A DNA stretch of 64,000 bases from JAYREN01 sp963663375 (lineage in GTDB: Bacteria > Acidobacteriota > Holophagae > Holophagales > Holophagaceae), in NCBI GenBank assembly GCA_963663375.1, contig OY760195.1:930001-994000 (forward strand). Direction: 5' to 3'. The position numbers and the translations under genes are program-made. Below the pieces are notes generated by a model, which saw nothing but the letters and a program-made list of their open reading frames with translations, ran no database searches and was not told the DNA's origin. This document shows positions 25,435 to 33,964 of this stretch, in pieces (the stretch's first letter is position 1; each line of letters begins with the position of its first letter).

Positions 25435-25659
25435 TCAGCAGGACGCTTCAGGATAGCGCAAAGACGTGATCAGGGGCTCGAGCTTCTTGGACAACGTGTT
25501 GCGATGGATGCCCAGGCTGCGGGCGGCGGCACTCTGGTTGCCCGCGTGGGCCTCCACCACCTGCAGCAGGTACGCCCGCTCGAATTCCCGCTTGGCGAGT
25601 TCCAGAGGGATCTCCTTGTTCACCATCTCCACGACGAGTTCATGCAGCTGGCGGCGCAT
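25435..25659 (-). CDS. Fis-family DNA-binding protein (HTH_8)
   Basis: 74 residues from the ATG at 25659; an upstream in-frame start would add 14 hydrophobic residues not seen in the family. The C-terminal half is the Fis/NtrC helix-turn-helix: AYLLQVVEAHAGNQSAAARS followed by LGIHRNTLSKKL. It is a stand-alone nucleoid or transcription regulator of Fis size. Placed between gap and the divergent pyk, it may influence glycolytic gene expression; that link is inference. Confidence 0.85.
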   Translation of the reverse strand: MRRQLHELVVEMVNKEIPLELAKREFERAYLLQVVEAHAGNQSAAARSLGIHRNTLSKKLEPLITSLRYPEASC

Positions 25660-25752
25660 CAGGATTCCACTCCAGAAAAAGGTGAGGATCGAAGGTATCA
25701 CCGATAAAATCGAATGCGAAGGGCGATTTCACGGCACTGTCACCGCCCTCTG

Positions 25753-25784
25753 TGTGGAAAACCCTGTGGAATACTTGTGGAGAA
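25753..25784 (+). promoter_or_regulatory. three TGTGGAAAA-like 9-mers ahead of pyk
   Basis: TGTGGAAAA (25753), TGTGGAATA (25765) and TGTGGAGAA (25776) recur at 12- and 11-base steps, about one helical turn apart, ending 14 bases before the pyk start. Each differs from the DnaA-box complement TGTGGATAA by one or two bases. A phased protein-binding array is likely; whether it binds DnaA or another regulator is unknown. Confidence 0.45.
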
Positions 25785-25797
25785 AGTGGAGGAAATC

Positions 25798-27216
25798 ATG
25801 CGCAAGACCAAGCTTGTGGTCACCGTAGGTCCGGCGCTCTGGGGGGACGGCCCGCTCCGGCAGGTTCTTCAGCTTGCCGATGCCGTGCGCATCAACGCCA
25901 GCCACTCATCCCTCGACGAGCGCACGCCTCACCTCCGCCTCGTGCGCGAAACCGCCGAGGATCTGGGACGCCGCATTCCCGTCTTCCTGGATCTGCAAGG
26001 GCCCAAGTGGCGCGTCGGAAGAATGGACCCCGTGGAACTGGCGGAAGGCAGCATCGGCGCGCTGTATCCCGCCGAAGAATCCACCCCCTCGGGCCATGCC
26101 TGGGCCGTGCCCCTGCCCCATCCCGAACTGTTCCGCGGTGCCAAGCCAGGACAGATCTGGATGCTGGACGATGGCAACCTCGTGTTGGAAATCACGGAGG
26201 CACGGCAGGGTCAGCTCCTGGCCCGGGTCAAGGTGGGCGGCCTGCTCAAGGCCCGCAAGGGCGTCCATCCCATCGGCCTCGATGTGGCCTTCGATCCCCT
26301 CACCCCCAAGGACATCGAGGACATCAAGTGGGGCATCGAGCAGGGCGTGGACTTCTTCGCCCAGAGCTTCGTGCGGCGTGCCGCCGATGTCCAGGCCCTC
26401 CAGGCCACCATCCGCGCCTTCGGGGGTGCCCAGCCCATCATCGCCAAGATCGAGCATCCCCAGGCCCTCGATCATCTGGAGGAGATCCTGGATGCCTCCT
26501 GGGGCGTGATGGTGGCCCGGGGCGACCTCGGGGTGGAGCTGGGTGTGGAGAAGGTGCCCAGCCTTCAGAAGCGCATCATCCGCATGGCCCGCAAATCCCT
26601 GAAGCCCGTCATCACCGCTACCCAGATGCTGGAGAGCATGATTGAGAATCCCCAGCCCACCCGGGCCGAGGCCAGCGATATCGCCAACGCCATCTGGGAT
26701 GGCACCGATGCGGTGATGCTCAGCGCCGAGAGCGCCGCCGGGAAATACCCGCTGGATGCTGTGCAGTGGCTGGCGCGAATCGCGCAGGACGCCGACGAGA
26801 ATGCGCCGACGCCCGCCGATCGCCGCGTCGCGAGCGTTCCCGAGCACTACACCGGGCGCACGGATGTCTCCGTCGCCTTCGCCGCCTGTCGGACGGCGGA
26901 GGAGCTCAAGGCCAAACTCCTGCTGGTCTTCACCGAAGGGGGCGGCAGCGCCCGCATGGTGAGCCGCCTGGCCGGAAACGTGCCCGTGGTGGGCGCCACC
27001 ACCGACCTCGGCAACGCCCGGCGAATGGGACTCCTGCGGGGGGTTCGCAGCCTCCTCATCCCCCGGGCCGAGCATCTCTCCCAGATGATCGCCTCCATCG
27101 AACCCGTCTTGAAGGCCGAGCATGATCTCCAGGCCGGCGATCGCGTGGTGATGACCCTGGGCCATCCCCTCTGGACCGCCGGGAGCACCAACACCATGCG
27201 CGTGCTCACCTACTGA
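25798..27216 (+). CDS. pyk: pyruvate kinase
   Basis: 472 residues from an ATG with GGAGGAA upstream. Signatures in order: TKLVVTVGPA, RINASHSS (substrate arginine/asparagine region), FLDLQGPKWRVG, KIEHPQALDHL (catalytic lysine), MVARGDLGVELG, and TATQMLESM...TRAEASDIANAIWDG with DAVMLSAESA. It makes pyruvate and ATP from phosphoenolpyruvate and ADP. RINASH replaces the common RxNFSHG, a mild variation. A small membrane-protein gene follows by 5 bases and a strong terminator closes the unit. Confidence 0.95.
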   Translation: MRKTKLVVTVGPALWGDGPLRQVLQLADAVRINASHSSLDERTPHLRLVRETAEDLGRRIPVFLDLQGPKWRVGRMDPVELAEGSIGALYPAEESTPSGHAWAVPLPHPELFRGAKPGQIWMLDDGNLVLEITEARQGQLLARVKVGGLLKARKGVHPIGLDVAFDPLTPKDIEDIKWGIEQGVDFFAQSFVRRAADVQALQATIRAFGGAQPIIAKIEHPQALDHLEEILDASWGVMVARGDLGVELGVEKVPSLQKRIIRMARKSLKPVITATQMLESMIENPQPTRAEASDIANAIWDGTDAVMLSAESAAGKYPLDAVQWLARIAQDADENAPTPADRRVASVPEHYTGRTDVSVAFAACRTAEELKAKLLLVFTEGGGSARMVSRLAGNVPVVGATTDLGNARRMGLLRGVRSLLIPRAEHLSQMIASIEPVLKAEHDLQAGDRVVMTLGHPLWTAGSTNTMRVLTY

Positions 27217-27221
27217 ACCCC

Positions 27222-27383
27222 ATGCGCGGCCTCTTCGGCTTCATGGGCCTCACCCTCGGCGGCTGGCTCGGCTGGTGGCTGGGCTCCCTCGTGGGGCTCA
27301 CCACGGCGGTGGTGCTGAGCAGCGTCCTCAGTGGCGTGGGCCTCTGGGCCGCGAAGTGGGTGGGGCGGGAATACCTGGAATGA
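27222..27383 (+). CDS. small hydrophobic membrane protein, 53 aa
   Basis: An ATG 5 bases after the pyk stop opens a 53-residue frame, MRGLFGFMGLTLGGWLGWWL at its start and AAKWVGREYLE at its end. Two glycine-rich hydrophobic stretches (residues 4-24 and 26-44) suggest a hairpin membrane insertion. Its stop sits at the left base of the terminator, so it is the last gene of the pyk transcript. The role is unknown; tight spacing and the terminator position support it being real. Confidence 0.62.
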   Translation: MRGLFGFMGLTLGGWLGWWLGSLVGLTTAVVLSSVLSGVGLWAAKWVGREYLE

Positions 27384-27421
27384 CCCCCCAAGCGCACCCG
27401 GTGGAGGTGCGCTTGGGGGGT
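27383..27421. terminator. 16-bp-stem bidirectional terminator
   Basis: ACCCCCCAAGCGCACC and GGTGCGCTTGGGGGGT pair perfectly over 16 bp around a 7-base loop. It separates the convergent pyk unit and the M56 peptidase gene. No long T-run follows, but position and stem strength support termination from both sides. Confidence 0.75.
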
Positions 27422-27426
27422 GGCAA

Positions 27427-29175
27427 TCACTTGTGGAGTTCGCGCACGGACTGGGGGGTAACCCCATCGTAGGTAAAGGTCAGCCACTCGCCGCTCTTCT
27501 CGGTCTTGGCGGTGGGCAGTTTCCACTCCCCCTGAAAGCGTTCGCCTCCCTTGTCTGCCTTGGCCAACAGTTCGATCTTGCGGAGGGCTTCCATCACTTC
27601 CTCTCGGGTCGCATTCTTGGCCACGAAGCGCATCTTGCGCTCGCCCTCCTTGGCGGGCCAGTACACGAACTCGATGCTGCGGTTGCGGTATTCGGTCGTG
27701 GTCGACTTGGGCTCCTCCGGCGCGGGAGGCGCTGGTACCAGAGGTTGAGCCGGTTGCGCAGGAAGGGTAGGCTCGGCCTTGGGATTCAGCTTGCTGGCCC
27801 AGATGCCCTCATTCATCAGATCGGAGGCATAGGCCACCCGCAGAACGCCGTCCTGGATCACGCAGACGAGCCCCTGGGACTTCACGAGGTTTTCGAGGGC
27901 CGTGCGCCAAGGGGCGTGACGGAAGACGAAGGGGCCTTCCGTATCGGGAATGCTGCGTCCGATGACCGGATCGAGGCGCCGGGCCTCCGCGAACTTGTGG
28001 ATGGCCTCCTTCAGGGTTTTGGCCTCGATCTGCACGGGCGTCTTCTCGCCCTTCTCGCCCCAGGGATCCAGCGGAGCCATGGGCGGCGGGGGTGGGAGCG
28101 GACGCATCGCCACGGCGCTGGGAGGCGTCGGCGGGGTGGGGGCCGCCACGGGGCTGGGCGCCATGGGGGCTGCAGGTTTCTTGGGAGACTGGGCTAGCAG
28201 CGCCGTGGCGCCGAGGGCCGCCAGCGCCACGGCGAGGACGGGCAGCGCGAAGCGGGGCGGCGGCACGGGGGCCAGCAGGCGTTTGATGCGTTCCATGAGG
28301 TTGCCTCCTCTGGCCGAGAGGGCCAGGGACAGGGGCCGTCCGCGCTGGGCGTCGAGGCGGCACAGGGTTTCAACGTAGAGGATGGCGTCGCCGCAGGCCA
28401 TTACGGCATCGACATCACAGCAGCACTCCCGTTCGGTGCGCACGCGGCGGGAGATGAAATGAACGGCGGGGTGAAAGAAGAGCAGCGTCTCGAGCGCACA
28501 TTGGAGGCCGTTTACCAGCGGATCCAGGCGCCGAAGATGGGCCAGTTCATGGGCCAGCACCGCCTCCGCCCCCGCCTCGTCGACCTGGGCGAAGAAGCCC
28601 AATGGCACGAGGATCACGGGTCGAAGGATGCCCAAGGCCATGGGCGTGGGAATACGGGCCGATTGAAGCAGGCGCACGGTGCGGCGGATTCCCGACCGGG
28701 CCGCCAGTTCCTGCACCCGCTCCACCCAGCGACCCTCCACCATTTCTGCGCTCCGGCGCAGACGCTGGAGCCAGAACCATCCCCCTACCGCGCGGAGCCC
28801 CAAGAACACAAACCCCACCATCCACCCCAGGAGGAGATCGGGCAGCAGAGCGGCCAGCCGGGCTTGCAAGGGAATGTGTCCCGACGCAGTCGGCACGGCC
28901 TGCAACGTGCCGGAATCGAGGCCCAGCACCAGGGGAGCGTGGGCCGTGAAGGGCGCGGGACTGGCGGGCGCTACCAGACAGAAAGTGGCCAGGGGGGCCA
29001 AGGCGCAGAGGGCCAGGAAGACGCAGGCCACCCCGTACCGAAGCCGCGGACCTCGGCCCCGAAGCACCGCCAGGGTGCCCCAGGCCAGAAGCCCCAGGAG
29101 GGCGCCTTGCCAGAGGAAATGCACCAGGCACCAAGCCAGGCGCAACGCGGCGGGTGAACCCAGAAGGCGGATCAC
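27427..29175 (-). CDS. M56 (BlaR1-type) membrane metallopeptidase with C-terminal STN-like domain
   Basis: 582 residues. Four hydrophobic helices (about 12-38, 46-70, 108-135, 305-325) bracket the cytoplasmic zinc protease with HELAH at 209-213 and a downstream ERECCCDVDA glutamate region. After the last helix comes a Pro/Ala-rich linker and, at about 382-450, a fold resembling the secretin/TonB short N-terminal (STN) domain (EAKTLKEAIHKFAEAR... PWRTALENLVK). The sensor domain is therefore not a penicillin-binding type. BlaR1 proteins cleave the paired BlaI repressor on sensing; the BlaI gene is directly upstream with a 4-base overlap. The ligand is unknown. Confidence 0.87.
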   Translation of the reverse strand: MIRLLGSPAALRLAWCLVHFLWQGALLGLLAWGTLAVLRGRGPRLRYGVACVFLALCALAPLATFCLVAPASPAPFTAHAPLVLGLDSGTLQAVPTASGHIPLQARLAALLPDLLLGWMVGFVFLGLRAVGGWFWLQRLRRSAEMVEGRWVERVQELAARSGIRRTVRLLQSARIPTPMALGILRPVILVPLGFFAQVDEAGAEAVLAHELAHLRRLDPLVNGLQCALETLLFFHPAVHFISRRVRTERECCCDVDAVMACGDAILYVETLCRLDAQRGRPLSLALSARGGNLMERIKRLLAPVPPPRFALPVLAVALAALGATALLAQSPKKPAAPMAPSPVAAPTPPTPPSAVAMRPLPPPPPMAPLDPWGEKGEKTPVQIEAKTLKEAIHKFAEARRLDPVIGRSIPDTEGPFVFRHAPWRTALENLVKSQGLVCVIQDGVLRVAYASDLMNEGIWASKLNPKAEPTLPAQPAQPLVPAPPAPEEPKSTTTEYRNRSIEFVYWPAKEGERKMRFVAKNATREEVMEALRKIELLAKADKGGERFQGEWKLPTAKTEKSGEWLTFTYDGVTPQSVRELHK

Positions 29176-29564
29176 GCGCGCTTCTCCTTGGCCTGGGCCA
29201 GAAGTTTCCCCACGGCCTCCCGTTCCCGGCCGTCCAGGGCGCGATTCGAAAGGGCCGCGCTCACCAGTTCCAGGGCGCTGCCACCAAAGGCCCGGTCCAG
29301 CAGATCATCCACCAGATGCCGAAGCGTGTGCTCACGCGCCTGAGAAGGTCGATACACATGAGAGCGCCCTTCCTCGTCCCGCTTCAGCAACCCCTTGTCC
29401 ACCATGGTCTGCATCATCTTGAGCACGGCGGTGTAGGCCAGGGGTTCCTCCCGATCCTCGCAGAGCGCCTCGTGGACTTGGCGTACGGTGGCCGGGCCCA
29501 GGGTCCACAGGGCGCGCAGGATGGAGAGTTCCACATCGGTGGGGCGATTCAGGGCGTGACGCAT
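29172..29564 (-). CDS. BlaI/MecI/CopY-family transcriptional repressor
   Basis: 130 residues. The winged helix reads LTDVELSILRALW-like at the start (RPTDVELSILRALWTLGPAT), then YTAVLKMMQTMVDKGLL as recognition helix and a C-terminal dimerisation part. It pairs with the M56 protease that overlaps its stop, the classic BlaI-BlaR1 arrangement in which proteolysis of the repressor induces the operon. A dyad over the predicted promoter just upstream would be its autoregulatory site. Penicillinase genes are absent nearby, so the stimulus may not be beta-lactam. Confidence 0.92.
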   Translation of the reverse strand: MRHALNRPTDVELSILRALWTLGPATVRQVHEALCEDREEPLAYTAVLKMMQTMVDKGLLKRDEEGRSHVYRPSQAREHTLRHLVDDLLDRAFGGSALELVSAALSNRALDGREREAVGKLLAQAKEKRA

Positions 29565-29584
29565 GGGTAGGGTTCCTTGGCTAC

Positions 29585-29619
29585 ATTCGAAAGCGTACGA
29601 ATTAAAGTGTATGTGTCAA
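29585..29619 (-). promoter_or_regulatory. promoter with overlapping ATTCG-N8-CGAAT dyad for blaI-M56
   Basis: On the minus strand a perfect TTGACA (29614-29619) is followed after 16 bases by TACGCT (29592-29597). The dyad ATTCGTACGCTTTCGAAT (29585-29602) covers the -10, a good place for the BlaI-type repressor to bind. The -10 is weak, so the exact hexamer is uncertain. Confidence 0.55.
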
Positions 29620-29652
29620 GACGGAAGTTCCCACCCGATTTTCGGGGCGCCC

Positions 29653-30981
29653 TCAGAACGCTGGGCCCTCCACGATGAGCCGAGGCTCCGTGAAGCTCTC
29701 CATGGCCCAGCGGGGGCCTTCCAGCCCCTGCCCCGAGTGCCCCAGACCGCCGAAGGGGGCGGCATCCAGGCGGAAGGTGGGGGGCAGATTCAGGAGGACA
29801 CCCCCGGCCCGCAGGGTTTCGGCAGCCCGGCGGAGATGCTGGGCGTCCCGGCTGTAGACGGCGGCCCGCAGGCCGAAGCGCGTAGCCGCGGCCTTCGCCA
29901 GGCCTTCCTCGAAGGAGGCGACAGGATTGAGGATGGAGATGGGGGAGAAGCACTCCCCACAGCACAGGTCCTCGTCTTCATCCACATCCAGCAGGATGGC
30001 CGGTGGCAGGAGGCGGCCCTGGCGCGGGCCTCGCAGCAGCACCTTCGCCCCCCGGGCCACGGCGGCGTCCAGGACCGCATCCATACGGATCGCCGTGGCC
30101 TCGTCGACGAGGGGCCCTACGATCACCGCCGGGTCCCGGGGATCGCCCACGGGCAGGGCCTGCACGGCCTCCAGGAAGGCCGGTACGAAATCGTTCCAGA
30201 GTTCCTGATGAACGTAGAAGCGCTGGGCCTTGCAGCAGCTCTGGCCCGCTCCGGCCACCGCCGCCGGGGCGAGTTGCCGGGCGACCCTGGCGGAGTCAAT
30301 GCCCGCATCCACCACCACGGCGGCATTGCCCCCCAGCTCCAGGGTCAGGGGCTTACCGCCAAGGATGGACTGGAGATGCAGCCCCACCCGCTCGCTGCCG
30401 GTGAAGCTCACCACCGCGATACGCGCATCCTGGGCCAGGGCCTCGGTGGCGGCGGGTTCCACCTGCGCCACCTGCAGGAGGTGCTCCGGCGCGCCCGCAT
30501 CCTGGCGGGCCTGCTCGAAGGATTCAAAGAGGCGCGCCGCCAGCCGGGGCGCCTGGGGACAGGGCTTCCACACCACGCTGCACCCCGCGCCCAGGGCCGG
30601 GGCCAGCTTGTGCAGCGCGAGGTTGACGGGGAAGTTGAAGGGCGTGATGGCCAGCACGGGCCCCCGGGGAAAGCGCCGCAGGGTGGCCCGGCACCCCTCG
30701 GCCCCTGCCATCAGATCGTAGGGCACGGCTTCTTCGCCGAAGGTGGCGATGGCTTCCACGGTGGCCTGGAGGGTGGCCACCCCGCGCGCGACTTCGCCCT
30801 TGGCGAGGGTGATGGGCTTGCCCGTTTCCTCGGTGATGAGGTGGGCCAGTTCCTCCTCAGCGTCACGGTAATGGCCGAGCCAGGCCTCCAGCAGATTGCG
30901 GCGGGTCAGTCGCGAGGCGTGACACCAGGCCGCGAAGGCATTCTCTGCGCGTTGCAGGCATTGGTCGTGTTCGAAGCCCAT
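29653..30981 (-). CDS. NAD(P)-dependent aldehyde dehydrogenase
   Basis: 442 residues. Key ALDH residues are present: Asn116 in PFNFP, the cofactor loop FTGSERVG (193-200), the general base Glu215 in LELGG, and the nucleophile cysteine in GQSCCKAQR (249/250). The tail has GGVLLNLPPTFR and PFGGLGHSGQG, as in succinate-semialdehyde/phosphonoacetaldehyde-like branches. It oxidises an aldehyde to the acid or acyl product in the cytoplasm; the substrate is not evident. It lies 12 bases after the transglutaminase gene, so the two are probably co-transcribed. Confidence 0.9.
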   Translation of the reverse strand: MGFEHDQCLQRAENAFAAWCHASRLTRRNLLEAWLGHYRDAEEELAHLITEETGKPITLAKGEVARGVATLQATVEAIATFGEEAVPYDLMAGAEGCRATLRRFPRGPVLAITPFNFPVNLALHKLAPALGAGCSVVWKPCPQAPRLAARLFESFEQARQDAGAPEHLLQVAQVEPAATEALAQDARIAVVSFTGSERVGLHLQSILGGKPLTLELGGNAAVVVDAGIDSARVARQLAPAAVAGAGQSCCKAQRFYVHQELWNDFVPAFLEAVQALPVGDPRDPAVIVGPLVDEATAIRMDAVLDAAVARGAKVLLRGPRQGRLLPPAILLDVDEDEDLCCGECFSPISILNPVASFEEGLAKAAATRFGLRAAVYSRDAQHLRRAAETLRAGGVLLNLPPTFRLDAAPFGGLGHSGQGLEGPRWAMESFTEPRLIVEGPAF

Positions 30982-30993
30982 GAATCCCCCTCG

Positions 30994-32739
30994 TCAGAGC
31001 GACTTCAATCCGTCCAGCAGCTCCAGCGCCTGCCGCTCATCCAGGTCGGCCACGCGCAACCACCGGGCTTCGTCCACCCGCAGCCAGAGCGCCTTCTGTT
31101 CTGGATGCCACCAGCCCCGGCGCTCGGAAGCCACACCCTGGAAAACCTTGGATTCGCGGAGGAGCGGTTGCGTCGGATGGGTGACCGCCTCCACGGAATG
31201 ACGCCCCCGCCAGAGCAGGGAGAGCTGCCCTTCAGCCAAGGCCCACTGGGCCCCCGGCAGGCGCAGACCCGTGCCGTCAGGTGCATATACCCGATCCCCC
31301 AGGATGCGGATCTCCCGCTCCCAGGCGCCTTTGGGAATCCATTTCCCTTCGCCAAAGCGCGTGGCGGCGGTGTCCCAGCCCACGCTGCCCAGATCGGCCA
31401 GGTCCGTGGTGCCCAGTTTCAGGCGCAGGGTCGAGGCGGGAATTTCGTCGAAGGTGGGATCCATGGGAATCCAGCGCCCGGCGATTCTCACCTCAACCCA
31501 GAAGTGCAGGCCCACGACATTGCCCATCCCCACCCAGCCCAGGACGCCCCGGGCGGGAACGCCCAGTTTTCGCAGCAGCGCCACCGCGAGTACGCCGTGC
31601 TCCGTGCAGTCTCCTTGGGGGCGGCGAGCCACCTCCTGGGCGGAGGCGAAACCCACGGTGTAGTCCTTCTCGGTGATCCACTCGAAGACGAAGCGGTTGA
31701 CCCGCTGGGCCAGGGCCCAGCGAGAGGCGCCCTTCGGGGCCTGGAGCCGGGCCAGCAGGCCCGTGAAGACCGGATCCTCGAACTGCACCAGGGGCGAGGC
31801 CGCCAGGAAGGGCGCCTCGTCGAGGTGCGGTTTTCCCTTCACGGGAGGTTCTGCGGCCTCTTCGGGCGTGGGCGCCTTGGCCCGCTGGAGCTGGATGCGG
31901 TAGGGGTCGAGCCGCTTCTGCTGATCGTCCTCCGGCAGAGACTGCGCGTCCTTCCCATCCCACCGCAGGGTGGCACGCAAGAGCCAGGGCAGGAAGGGAT
32001 GGGGCGGCAGGGTCTTCAGGGTCTTGGCGAAGAAACCCGCCGAGAGTTCCGCCCCCTTGGGCGTGGGCAGCTCGGCGCGCTGCACCAGGATCGGGATGCC
32101 GCCCAGGCTGGTGACCGTCTTCAGTTCGCCTGCGGAAGGCGACACCCAGAGTTCCGTTTCGGATTGCATGGGCCCCTCACGGCTCACGCCCTTGAAGCGC
32201 ACCGCATCGGGAAAGCCCGGCAACGGATCGGGTCCCACCACCTCGAGGTCCAGTTCGGTGGGCTGCTGAAGGGCCGGCACGTAGCCCTTGAGGCGCAGCG
32301 GATGGCGCCCCTTCGCTGCCTCCAGGAGTTTGGCGTCCTGAGCCCCGGGCCAGAGCGCCTGCTCCTTGTCCAGCTCCACCCATCGCTCTGGCAGGTGCTT
32401 CGATTGGACGCGGAGCCTCAAGGGGTCCGCAGGCTTCCAGGTGGCGCGGCCCTCCATGGGCTCCTGGGCCAGGCGGATGGACCAGATGAATTCCAGGGCG
32501 CCTTTGGCATCCCGGAAGGCCTGGAGGTTCACCTTCTGCTCCACCACCATGCCCATGCGCTCGATGCGGACCCATTCTCGAGTCTCGATGGCTTCCCGCG
32601 TCTCGTTCTGGGTGTGGAGGGTCTCCCGCCCACCCACCTCCTGCCCGGCCATCCAGAGTCGGAAACGGATCGTGGTCTGGGCGGGCGCCCAGCACACCAA
32701 TAGAACGAAACAACAGACCAGGCGCAAGGGAAAGGGCAT
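30994..32739 (-). CDS. secreted transglutaminase-like protein
   Basis: 581 residues. The signal peptide (LVCCFVLLVCWAPAQ) is followed by a beta-rich N-terminal region (about 20-330) that I do not recognise. The transglutaminase core, near 365-430, has the catalytic Cys in GDCTEHG, His in LHFWVEV and Asp in IPMDPTFDE. Bacterial members act as cysteine proteases or cross-linkers in the periplasm. It is divergent from recO and upstream of the aldehyde dehydrogenase; no functional link between the two is apparent. Confidence 0.87.
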   Translation of the reverse strand: MPFPLRLVCCFVLLVCWAPAQTTIRFRLWMAGQEVGGRETLHTQNETREAIETREWVRIERMGMVVEQKVNLQAFRDAKGALEFIWSIRLAQEPMEGRATWKPADPLRLRVQSKHLPERWVELDKEQALWPGAQDAKLLEAAKGRHPLRLKGYVPALQQPTELDLEVVGPDPLPGFPDAVRFKGVSREGPMQSETELWVSPSAGELKTVTSLGGIPILVQRAELPTPKGAELSAGFFAKTLKTLPPHPFLPWLLRATLRWDGKDAQSLPEDDQQKRLDPYRIQLQRAKAPTPEEAAEPPVKGKPHLDEAPFLAASPLVQFEDPVFTGLLARLQAPKGASRWALAQRVNRFVFEWITEKDYTVGFASAQEVARRPQGDCTEHGVLAVALLRKLGVPARGVLGWVGMGNVVGLHFWVEVRIAGRWIPMDPTFDEIPASTLRLKLGTTDLADLGSVGWDTAATRFGEGKWIPKGAWEREIRILGDRVYAPDGTGLRLPGAQWALAEGQLSLLWRGRHSVEAVTHPTQPLLRESKVFQGVASERRGWWHPEQKALWLRVDEARWLRVADLDERQALELLDGLKSL

Positions 32740-32818
32740 TCGCGGCTCCGCCCTTCAGATTAGCGGGAAGCGAAGAGAGGGCGACGGCGGACCCGCCCTT
32801 GAATCACACTGAGTTGGC

Positions 32819-33562
32819 ATGACCATGATCCGCACCCACGCCGCCATCGTGCTGCGCCCCACCCCCTTCCAGGAAGGCAGCCTCATCGTGTCCTTTCTCA
32901 CGGAGCACGGAGAGCGGCTCACGGGCCTGGCCAAGGGCGCGAAGAAACCCGCGGCCAAGTGGGTGTCCTCCTTCGAGCCTCTGGGGCTGGTGCGAGTCAG
33001 CTTCTTCGGCAAGGAGCACGTGGAGATCCGGCGCATCACCCGCTGCGAACTCCAGCACTCGCCCCTCACCCTGGGCCACCTAGAATCCAATCTCGTAGTG
33101 GCCTGCCTGGCGGATCTCTTCGACCGTGTGGCCAAGGAGGGCGTCGAGGATGACCGCCTCTTCCGCCTGCTCTCCGCCTGCGGACGGGCCATCAAGACCG
33201 AGCCCAACCGGGCCATGGCGGTGCTGGCCTACGCCGAGCACTGGCTGCTCCACTGCCTGGGCCTGCTGCCCCACCCTCGCACCTGCGGCTACTGCGGCGG
33301 GGACACGGCACCCCTCGTGATGCTCACGGATGACCATGGCTGGCGCTGCGCCACATGCCTGCCCGTGGACCCCGCCGAAGCCCTGCCCCCAGGCGCCCGG
33401 GAACATCTGCGGCGCCTGCGCACCGCCTCGGCGGAAGAGGCCCCGGATCCCGACGAGAGCGACGCCGCCCGCGCCATCACCGATCTCCTCCGCAGCAGGC
33501 TCCTCCGGGAACTGGGCGGGCGCGTGGGCAGCTACGAGGTGCTGCATCGGATGCTGGCCTGA
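32819..33562 (+). CDS. recO: DNA repair protein RecO
   Basis: 247 residues. The N-terminal OB fold begins THAAIVLRPTPFQEGSLIV and LTGLAKGAKK, as in RecO. The helical middle is followed by a zinc finger built from CGYCGG and CATCLP. RecO acts with RecF/RecR to load RecA on single-stranded gaps. The typical length is 240-260 residues. A repeat-rich gap of about 800 bases follows. Confidence 0.93.
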   Translation: MTMIRTHAAIVLRPTPFQEGSLIVSFLTEHGERLTGLAKGAKKPAAKWVSSFEPLGLVRVSFFGKEHVEIRRITRCELQHSPLTLGHLESNLVVACLADLFDRVAKEGVEDDRLFRLLSACGRAIKTEPNRAMAVLAYAEHWLLHCLGLLPHPRTCGYCGGDTAPLVMLTDDHGWRCATCLPVDPAEALPPGAREHLRRLRTASAEEAPDPDESDAARAITDLLRSRLLRELGGRVGSYEVLHRMLA

Positions 33563-33600
33563 GGTTTCCCACCGGAATGTCGAAGAATCAAACCTGGTTT

Positions 33601-33851
33601 CCGATTATCGGTCTGCCTCAGCCACGAAGGGAAAAGCCTGTTGAAACCGCGAATGAACGCGAATGGGCGCGAATGCCCCAATTCAGGCCCGCCTGGACTT
33701 TCAATCGGCGTTCCGCCCGGCCCTTGACGGCTGGGCGATACGCCGATTGAAAGGAGGCGGGGCGGCTGTTGTAGGCCATTCGCGCGCCCGCAAGGGCGTA
33801 TTCGCGAAATTCGCGGTTCAGTCTTTTTGGCGGAGTTTAGCCGATTATCAG
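33601..33851. repeat. dispersed imperfect palindromic element, copy B
   Basis: A second, slightly shorter copy of the element at 4042-4314: outer ends CCGATTATCGG and CCGATTATCAGG, and the identical central arms CTTTCAATCGGCGT (33698-33711) and ACGCCGATTGAAAG (33740-33753). Long stretches such as GGCCATTCG[C/T]GCGCCCGC are shared with copy A. It has an extra GGGCGCGAATG unit on the left arm, consistent with slippage of the GCGAATG repeat. It lies after recO, in a different orientation-neutral context. Confidence 0.8.
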
Positions 33852-33934
33852 GTCCCGTTTCCGGCTTGGCTCCGCCGAAAAAGCAACGAACCCGCAATCA
33901 ACAACAGTGGACAAAGAAACGCAGTGCCCAATTT

Positions 33935-33964
33935 CATCCGTGTGTATCCGTGTTCATCCGTGGA
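33935..33964 (-). repeat. CATCCGTG short-period tract, reverse of the 12594 tract
   Basis: CATCCGTGTGTATCCGTGTT followed by CATCCGTGGA is the reverse complement form of the CACGGATG tract near 12594. Three units of about 10 bases are visible. It lies 84 bases right of palindromic copy B. Confidence 0.6.

Noticed and set aside
25753..25784. A replication origin
   Set aside because: The DnaA-box-like motifs are imperfect, only three in number, and no dnaA, dnaN or AT-rich unwinding region is nearby.
29563..32703. Long open frame antisense to aldehyde dehydrogenase and transglutaminase
   Set aside because: Shadow of two well-supported genes; composition is typical of antisense translation in GC-rich DNA.
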